Assembly (NCBI GenBank): GCA_029582165.1
Contig: CM055886.1
Coordinates: forward strand, 22,816,669 to 22,880,668
Length of the DNA stretch: 64,000 nt
DNA from: Portulaca oleracea
Lineage: Eukaryota > Streptophyta > Magnoliopsida > Caryophyllales > Portulacaceae
Direction of reading: 5' to 3'
Shown one piece after another: positions 56,393 to 64,000 of the stretch. The notes below the pieces were generated by a model. It was not told the origin of the DNA, did not search any database, and saw only the letters and a program-made list of their open reading frames with translations. The translations under genes and the position numbers were made by a program. How positions within the stretch are numbered: the first letter of the stretch is position 1; each line of letters begins with the position of its first letter.

Positions 56393-58870
56393 GTATTTTC
56401 TCTCTCTATTAAATACACAAATTACAAGTTATATTGAAAGCATATAGTATTCTCTGTGCAAACACCATGGTGAATCTATGTAGGTCGACCACATGTCTTA
56501 AAATAGACTAATTTTAATGAATTTATGTAAGAAAATGATATATTTAAAAAATATTGATGAATTTTATAATAATATTGATAAATTTATGACGAATTTTATA
56601 ATAAATATTAATTTTTTTTAATATTTAACTTCTTAATAGACATAGGTAGATATTTCAAGGTATATAGATAATAATTATATTCTGTGGGGAGGGGGATTCA
56701 CTCTTGCCAGGTATGAATTTGGGATTTTATTGAGGTGTTGTATGCATTTATAAGTTGCTTAAACTAGTAGTATTTTCACATTTGGGTTTCTAAGACAAGT
56801 AAAACATAACGTTGACTCTTTTTATAAAGTATTTCGTTTTTATTTAAATAGAGTTGAATTATTGATGATCCATCAGAAATCGATTCCTTCAACTAAGTTT
56901 GCATTATTCATAAGAATAAACCGTTGGACTTTGCTTTAGAGAATGAAATGAATGGATAAACCCCTTAATCTGATTCTCATGAATAGAATAGCTTAAAGTT
57001 ATTGATATAATATCAATATGGTGTAGTACTTTTATTTTTATTGGTCTTTTCAAATTCACAAATTCACAAATTTGAGTGAGATTGTGTCGTGTAAACTTAT
57101 CGGGGGAAGGAATCCTAATTGGATGACGATATTTTTTAGATTATGTTATGACTAATAAGAATTTTTTTTTTAGCAAAACTATTAAGTAGTTTTAAAATAC
57201 AGTAACTTATTAATAAGAATGTGACTAATAATTTCTCAAGCAATAACTTTTACAAGAGTCACTCCAAATAAATTATTCGTCACCGGATATTCATAAAAAG
57301 TTACCACAAAGTCATAGCCATGTTTTTTGGATTGGATAAAATGAGGTTTGGATGGATTGGATTTGATAAGTTATGATGCTTTTTTGGGGAATTGTGTTTT
57401 GAGAGAGGATTTTTTTTTTTTTTTGAAATTGTGTAAGGTTTGGATTGGATTGCATTGGTTGGGTTGGAAAAATTTGGTGAGAAGGTAGTACATCAAACTT
57501 ATTGCTTCATATTTACTTTAGTAGTGATTAGTGAATAAGTAACCTTCTTTTTTGTAAAACTGATAGTGAATAGCCAACACAAGCATATGTGCCAGAAAAA
57601 CTTCTAAATTTAAACACAAACTTTTCTAAAATTGAAAGTTTTAGGTGTTGTTTAATTCAAATTAAATATATAAGTATATACTTTTATTTTTATAATTAAA
57701 ATGTTAATGAGAAAAGTTTAACTTGAGGGTGAATAACATTATATTATTTTAGCGAGGCCAAGTTCATTCAAATTACAATACTATTTCTATAGTATACATA
57801 TCAGGATAAAAATAATTGATTTCAAATATATATAAAAGTTATAAAGATAAAAGCTTCATTTTTTCCAAAGAAATGCAAATTAAAAAGCAAATTATTACCT
57901 AGACATGTGGTGAGATGGAATGGAATTCATGGGGTAAAATGATTTTCAACTTTAGCCTTGTTGAGGCCAACAAATATCAACGTCATAGATTTGCTTTAAT
58001 TTGCAACTTAGTTGCACGCTCTATGTTTGCACTTCACCAATAATGTAGACCCCAACCATTTATATTTTATAACCTTTAAGCCTACCCCATTTAACTTACC
58101 TTTTTGGCCCTACTATTTTATCTATCAACCCCCTCAATCATCACTCTATTTTCCTCCCACGACCATATTCTTGTGGTCAAAACAAATCAAGTTTGTAATA
58201 ATTAATCACACCCAAGTTGTCACTGTGTAATTCGTTGTTTACCCATCCATCATCTTCCACCCTTTTCGTCACAGTTTTAATGTTGGGGAAGAGTGGAGAC
58301 GTGTCTTTTCTCTTTGTTGAGAAGTTGGGTGTGTTGGGTACAGGTAGATAGATGTACCTAGATTTTTATAGACTCTGACTAACACTATAACATAACAGGG
58401 TTCAGGGTTTAGAAGTTGGCCTTGTTTTATTGTGCGGCAAATTGGGTAAAGTGTGGTATGGTATGGTAATGTTATAGAAAGTGTAATATGGTGTGGTAAG
58501 ATATGTAAAATTTGTTGTAAGAATGATTCATGTGGTAGGTGAAATGAGAGAATGTGAAAAGTAAAGGAGAAAAATGATGGGAAAGAAAAGAAAAAGATCG
58601 AAAAATTATGATTGTTGTGGTAAAGTATGGAACAGTATGGTATGGCATGAAAAGATTGTGGTAAGTGTAGAAAAATATGACAAGTGCAGTGTAGAACCAC
58701 ATAAAAGAACAAGGCTTAATCATGATAATAATTTGCAAACTACTTGGTTTAGTCTGCTGGCAGATTCTACTACCAATACATTCAAAACTCTAACAAGCTT
58801 GTTTACAATTCCTGACGTACCAAAGCAAATCAAAAAGAAATATTGTACCGAAACTATCCTTTTTCATGGA
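56393..58870. other. AT-rich intergenic DNA with minor low-complexity tracts
   Basis: No gene supported. GGATTGGAT-type words recur at about 57320-57475 and TATGGTATGG-type words at 58450-58510 and 58620-58650. The minus-strand frames at 58269-58738 come from the latter low-complexity DNA. Confidence 0.55.
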
Positions 58871-59752
58871 CTATAAGATTTCAAATATTATACTAGAGAT
58901 CAATCAAAATGAGCACAACCCTACATAACAAGATAATAACATTGTCCACAGACTAGTCTTTTGGTCTACTTTGAAAGGGAAAAAAGGAAAAGTAGGATCA
59001 ATTTGGGGAAAAGAGGGGATGCTTTAACAGACCAAAAGAAAGCAAGGACCATATAAGGCATACTTAACAAACTTTCAGACAAGATAGGATACACTGGGCT
59101 CATTGTCACACGACCATGCAATCTCTTCAAAATCCTATTTTGACTGCCCTGCAACTTTAGAACCTGTGATAAATCAGCATCCAAGCTTTTCAACAGACTC
59201 TGTATCGTCATTTATCGTTCATCTTCGCATCCTCCGAATTCACATGCAAAAAGCAAAGAAAATGCCCTTCAAAAGCTACATCCTTGCTTGAGACTTCTGC
59301 AGACACAGCTGCAATGGAAATGTTCCTTTGAGGAGGGGAAGGACACAAAATAACAAAATGTCGAGCGAACAAGTCTAGGCTGTTAGTCATGTATACATAT
59401 ATTCAAACATGACTGGCCGCCGCCACATTGGGCGGGCATATTATGATACATCATGGAAATGTGAATTTACACTTGAATTCTGCCGATCTGCAATATGACT
59501 AGTTTACAATCAGCCTTACAAGACTATCTGCAACAGATGTTTTACATATGAACTCAACCGGGTTGCCTGAATTTCTGAAATCGGACATTAGGTCTCAAAA
59601 ACCAGACTAAAGAATGAAATCCTCAGCGTATAATGAACAATATCTGGAGTAATGAATAGCACTTAGTGTTTCACACTAGTTACTCCACAGAGATACCACA
59701 ATCTAAACAACAAAGATCCAACCTACAAGAGCACCTAAATAAATGAAAGACC
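58871..59752 (-). other. Downstream region of the cyclin-T gene
   Basis: Lies after the cyclin-T stop codon on the minus strand. It would include the 3' untranslated region; I cannot fix its end. Two small frames (58966-59211, 59208-59390) have no motifs. Confidence 0.4.
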
Positions 59753-61194
59753 TCAGTCTTGAACCACCTTTCTTTTCTTCAATGCACTGGGATACTCGAG
59801 TTCTACCCCCTTCTCCAGCTCTCTCTCTATCAAGAGATCGCTGTCCAATTCACCATCTGATACGGCCACATCTTTTTGTTTAGCACGCTTTACCAGTTTC
59901 GCCTTCTCAAACACTCCCTTTAAACGACCAACATCAATCTTGCTGAGTGCACCATCAGCATGGGACACTCGAGAACTTGCGTGAGCACCTTCGTTGTCCA
60001 TGACATTGCTGACTCCACTACAACAATCACTAGATTGATACTCTGATACTTTCGTCGCTGGGAAATTACTGTTTTTTGTTGCATCTTTCAGGCCAGAGTG
60101 GTGCAATGAAGGTTTCTGCGGTCTACCCTTTGTTGGAGCAGACTCCTCCTTGGGATCAGATCCAACTGTTACCTCACTGAGGACACAAGATTGTGCACTC
60201 TGACTAGTTGAAGCTTCGACTTTCACAGTTGTCTTCACCACAGCAGTGGACTTCATCACTGTTGTAGGTACCTGAGGCGCCTTTTGTTTCTCATCGTGCT
60301 TGAAATAGCGAAGCATCTGTTGCGTCACTTCTGACAGAGCAAAGAAAAGACACATTATAACCACGGTTAAGAGCAACCTAACACTAGAACCTATAGTGGC
60401 TATGAAGATATGAATATTTTGGCTAAGGACACTAGAATCCATGCCTTTAACTCGTGTTTTCTACACAGCAAGATACTTCTTCCTATTCTTGAGAAATAGA
60501 CAAAATCACAAACCTTCTAACTGCTTAGGTGATACATCAAATTGCATCCACCACGCATTTCCCCCATTTGTTGGAAGAGTGAAATTGAGAAGCTTTGCAG
60601 CAACGGATAAGGAACCAGCTGCAATATAATGGGGTTTATACTGAAGGCATATTGTTGTTCGAAGCCTGTAAAACACAACACAGATTGTTAGTGCTTTAAA
60701 ACATAACTAGAAGGCAAGTCTCAACTTTAGATGATTTGTAACTGACAACCTCATTACCATTCATTGACAAGATTCCAAGCAACCTTGGCAACCTCATTGT
60801 TTGAGATCTTCAGCCTCTTTAAGGCTTCAACAAGAGGCTTGAATGGGTGTTGGATGCAGATATCAAAAGCAATTGTCACTAATAAAAGGTGTTCAGCATC
60901 TAATACTAGCTCCTTCTGCTTCTGATAAACTTCCTGAAAAGTTGAATGGCATTGGAAATCAACATCAAACCAAAAAAAAAACAAAAAAAAAACAAAAAAG
61001 CAAAAGAAAAAAGAAAAAATGTTATTCCTTGAATTAGAAATAGGTAACGCACGGCATACCCGCTGTCTGATTCTCTCTGAAGCAGAAGGATCCCACTTGT
61101 AGATCATTTCATAAGCCACAATAGTGACATCCCTCAACAGACGCAAGTTGTCTTCCACTTTGCAAGCGAGAAACATGCATGCGGTAGCAATTGT
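59753..61194 (-). CDS. Cyclin-T (CYCT1-type), 3' part, four exons
   Basis: Cyclin-T binds CDK9-like kinases (CDKC in plants) to form P-TEFb, a nuclear elongation factor that phosphorylates RNA polymerase II. Exons on the minus strand: 61194-61060, 60933-60758, 60665-60514, 60330-59753, 1041 bases in one frame with GT-AG introns and the stop at 59753-59755. The first cyclin fold is partly present (TIATACMFLACKVEDNLRLL, YEMIYKWDPSASERIRQR), then EVYQKQKELVL and the second fold (HPFKPLVEALKRL, VAWNLVNEWLRTTICLQYKP, PHYIAAGSLSVAAKLL, QFDVSPKQLEEVTQQML). After that comes a Ser/Lys-rich tail ending EYPSALKKRKVVQD. The N-terminal ~100 residues expected of the family (including its LKVPQVTIA/HRF region) are not found between 61195 and 64000; they may lie off the right edge behind a large intron, or be lost. 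Confidence 0.85.
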
Positions 61195-61555
61195 CTGCAG
61201 TTCATGTGTCATTAAGTTCATGAAGCAGCTCATATACTATTATATCACAAAAAACTGAAGCTTCATAACTGTAAACAGATTGGTGCAAAGTCCATCACAA
61301 GTTATCTGCTCAGTTATTGTTATGAATAATCGAAAGACAAGCTTTTGTACAAATCAATACCCTCAGGCAGTGGGATTTTACAACATCAATGAATGCCATT
61401 CCGTGGACAACCTCTACTTTTCCTCTATTACTTTTCCAAATGTTTTTAATTAATATTTCCTTTAGAAATGATTTCATGGGTGTCTTCTGTCTAGCAAGAA
61501 GCCTCACTACCAAGATATCTTTGGTTTTTGCATTGTCTGCAGTCTTACTAACAGC
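61195..61555 (-). other. Probable cyclin-T intron sequence
   Basis: Bounded on the left by a good acceptor (minus strand ...AACTGCAG before ACAATTGCT). The open frame at 61310-61513 contains no cyclin motif. Confidence 0.45.
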
Positions 61556-61741
61556 CTATGTTACTCCGACTCTTCATTTCCCCTACCGTACCCGTGTCGG
61601 ACCCTTGATACCCGGACAAGGGTACGACACTCGAAACTTCAAATTACAATGAAAATGTATAAAATTTATTTAAAATAACCGAGTCTGACACCCGTATCCG
61701 TGTCCGATAAGGACATGTGTACCTGTGTCCGAGTAACATAG
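61556..61741. mobile_element. 186-bp hAT-type MITE
   Basis: Perfect 11-bp inverted ends CTATGTTACTC/GAGTAACATAG and a perfect 8-bp duplication CTAACAGC (61548-61555, 61742-61749). The interior is rich in GTGTCGGAC/GTCCGACAC-type words. Non-coding. It lies in what should be intron or upstream DNA of the cyclin-T gene. Confidence 0.92.
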
Positions 61742-61749
61742 CTAACAGC

Positions 61750-63760
61750 ACAATGGCATGGCAGTGATGTCTCATCTCTCACGCAGCCAAGTCAAAACAA
61801 GAAAGTTGTACTTCCTAAATAATCTGAATTCCACAAAATATAACCAGAGAAGCTGCGGGAGATTTTACTTGTAGAAACAACCCACATAACTTTTTAAAAA
61901 ATATTCAAGGAAAGTGAATAATTTTGTGACAGGGAAAGTGAATACTCACAAGTCACGCAAAAATGCCTGTATCCAAGTTGGCAAAAAAATTCCTTATAGC
62001 TAACTGGGAAAATATTACCCATCTCAGCATTGTCTTCACACATCAGAAACAAGTTTTCATTATTTTTTTTTTTTTTATAGCAAGTCCTTCATCTTTTACA
62101 TAAGAATGAGAAGAGTATCCATAAGCTTCAAAGTAAGATGAAAAACAACCTTAGGATCAACCGATCAAGTGATAACAATCTACAGAAATTTTGAAATTCT
62201 AGATGTAGAACTGTAGATAGTAAGAATCTGCAAAGGTGGAGAAAGGAATCATAATTCACACTTCACTTTCAGGGGCCAACTCTTCTGGAATCACTTTTGA
62301 CCATGGTGCTCATACCTCCATGTGGCCCCATACACGCGACCCCACATCTTTGAAAGAGACCAGAAGAAGCAAAAGGATCGATTTGCACTGTGGTGGAAAA
62401 CGAACAAGTCTTCTTCATCAACACAAACAGATCAAGCCAAACACCATTGCTTAGGGGTAACCCATTTTTTGTGGACACTATAATTAGTAGAACACATTTC
62501 TATAATGTATTTTGGGGTGACAACATTATGTGGTATCTATTCCTAGGGGGCCTTACGGGTGATACAAGACTGAAATCCGGCCAAAATTATTTATTTCCCG
62601 ATTTTGCCATTAGCACCTTTAGTTTGATCATTCCTCTTCTTCCTTCTCTATTTCTCTCTCCGATGTTTTTCACAACCCCTCAATTTCAAGGTGTTTTTCT
62701 CTTCTTCCTGCTGAGGTTGAGGGTGACGGAATTTAGCTGTGGCCTGTGTGCCAGTTGGAGTCATGGGATTGGCAGCAGCACAGTGGATGAATTTGCTCAG
62801 GGGACTAACTCTTTGGAGCCTGAGCAGCCATAGGGAGTTTATGGATGGTCCGATGGAGAAGAAAGGCTCAATAACTGCTACAGTAGCTGAAGGTGGGTTT
62901 GTTATAAATCCTGACATTGTTTTTGATTGGAATATAAATTCTGATATTGTTGAGCCCGTCACCTCTCTTTTTGAGTAGCTTATGAGCCTTGCTCAAGGCA
63001 AAACTGAAGCGAATATGCCAAACAAGATGTCGGCAGCACTATGAGCAGCATCGAGCTGTTCCTTAAGCTTCGTCTTGACCAATACTGGACCTCTAAAGCT
63101 GGTGAGGAGGAGGCTGAGCAAGTGGCAAAGGAGGTGAAACTATGTGGAAGTTGCCCAATAGGACAAGGAAAATGCTTGAAGAAACATTTTCTTCCATCTA
63201 TAAGAAACACCCAGACAAGTTATACTGGGCTTTTGTGACTTGTTCCCTCTAGATTTTTCCGTTCGGAGACCAGAGAAGAAATTGAGAGAGCGTGAAAACA
63301 ATGAAGAGAGAAAGAGAAGGAAGAAGAAAAGGAGGAATGGCTAGAAGAAAAGGAGGAATGGCTAAACAAAAATGGCAAAATAGGAGAATCAATAATATTG
63401 GTTGGATTTCACTTATGCTTCACCAGAGAGGCCCTAGAAAGAAGAAATAGATACCACGTAATGTTATCCACCTCAAAGTACAGTATTGAAACATGGTCCT
63501 TTAGTTATAGTTTGCACAAAAAGTGGGTACCCCCAAGCAGGCTTTTGGCAGCAAGCATCCATGAAAGTTTGCAATAAACTCATTTTTAGCGAATTTCAGG
63601 GAGGTAGGATACACCAAAAACCAATAAGAGTTCTTGAATGTATCTATGGATATCAACAGAACAGAAATAATCTGACAATTGTTTTATGATGAATTTCGCA
63701 CAAAGTTTCACTAGAATGCTACCCAGCTATGCAATAGTGGACTAAGAGCAATCAAAATTT
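61750..63760. other. Unassigned sequence upstream of cyclin-T exons
   Basis: About 2 kb without a recognisable gene. A T-run lies at 62063-62077. The plus-strand frames at 62236-62454, 62739-62978 and 63041-63238 are short, separated by stops and carry no known motif; 63300-63360 contains a repeated AGGAGGAATGGCTA word. If the cyclin-T N-terminal exons are beyond the window, this is intron. Confidence 0.4.
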
Positions 63761-63769
63761 TCTAACCTA

Positions 63770-63886
63770 GGGACAAAACAGAATATCCTTTCGTAATCAC
63801 AGCAGTCAGTAGCAATTGAAATGGCCTTTGTCTGATCCTCTCCAAACACACCCAAAGCCACAGCCACATCAAGCATAAGCTGGACC
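63770..63886 (-). other. Unidentified coding-like stretch
   Basis: On the minus strand about 40 codons read without stop as VQLMLDVAVALGVFGEDQT, KAISIATDCCDYERIF and a few more, with codon use and composition that look like a protein-coding exon. It is bounded by possible AG (CACGAG, or GGTCCAG) and GT (AGGTTAG) sites. I do not recognise the protein and it does not match cyclin. It may be an exon fragment or a gene piece. Confidence 0.3.
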
Positions 63887-64000
63887 TCGTGAGAGGAGTG
63901 ACATCAGCAGCAAATGGAATGTAAACTACGCCACCAAATAAGCTTTCACAGACCAATATTACTACAAATGAGTTCGTGGGATCTATGTTACTATGACTCT

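Noticed and set aside
58269..58738. Minus-strand frames rich in His/Tyr/Phe at 58.3-58.7 kb
   Set aside because: Derived from TATGGTATGG-type low-complexity DNA, no start context or domain.
62236..63238. Plus-strand frames between 62.2 and 63.2 kb as a small gene
   Set aside because: Several short frames broken by stops, with no domain, no conserved motif and no clear splice structure; left as unassigned.
1..64000. tRNA or rRNA genes
   Set aside because: I saw no cloverleaf or rRNA sequence; tRNA-like matches are primer-binding sites of retroelements only.

Overview
This is a transposon-dense window from a flowering-plant nuclear genome, probably a eudicot; I cannot name the species. The evidence is plant-type Ty3/Gypsy (including Athila-like), Ty1/Copia, LINE and hAT elements, Stowaway- and Tourist-like MITEs, and a cyclin-T gene with GT-AG introns. 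There is no bacterial or organellar gene organisation. Nearly all long open frames are transposon genes. The only host gene I can defend is the cyclin-T gene near the right edge (about 59.75-61.2 kb, minus strand).

Left third (1-24.6 kb) is a set of nested insertions. A LINE (24.6-28.8 kb, plus strand) adjoins an Athila-like Gypsy element, D (13.6-24.6 kb, minus), which seems to interrupt it. D contains two later insertions. One is element C (20458-24500), a gag-bearing non-autonomous element with target duplication AGATT. The other is an LTR of family A (called A0; its left end is off the window). Inside A0 sits a complete family-A element (1077-13229, duplication ATATT), and inside that element's 3' LTR sits Gypsy element B (6592-12168, duplication TGTTG). 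B is young: its LTRs differ at about 5 of 720 positions. It keeps a 1277-codon gag-pol frame but has lost most of RNase H.

Middle (28.8-49.6 kb). A deleted Copia element, E (29625-31732, duplication GTATC), is followed by AT-rich DNA with a foldback MITE. Next comes a minus-strand LTR related to family A (A2: 33165-34128 and 45580-46026), split by Copia element F (34129-45579). F has collected three hAT-type insertions with 8-bp target duplications: G1 and G2 (short, non-coding) and H (4.7 kb, with an almost complete transposase gene). The A2 internal region and a decayed Athila ORF1 follow.

Right third (49.6-64 kb). Copia element I (49592-54196), with LTRs about 97% identical, splits the Athila ORF1. 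Beyond it lie AT-rich intergenic DNA, a Stowaway-like MITE holding a Tourist-like MITE, the 3' part of the cyclin-T gene, a 186-bp hAT MITE in what should be its intron or upstream DNA, and an unidentified coding-like stretch near 63.8 kb.

Common themes: insertion order can be read from intact target duplications; several elements lack pol or part of it and would need enzymes from relatives; and at least four unrelated LTR families carry clusters of short ACGG...CCGT-type palindromes just upstream of the LTR TATA box. Alignments, residue positions and identity figures were made by eye and are approximate.
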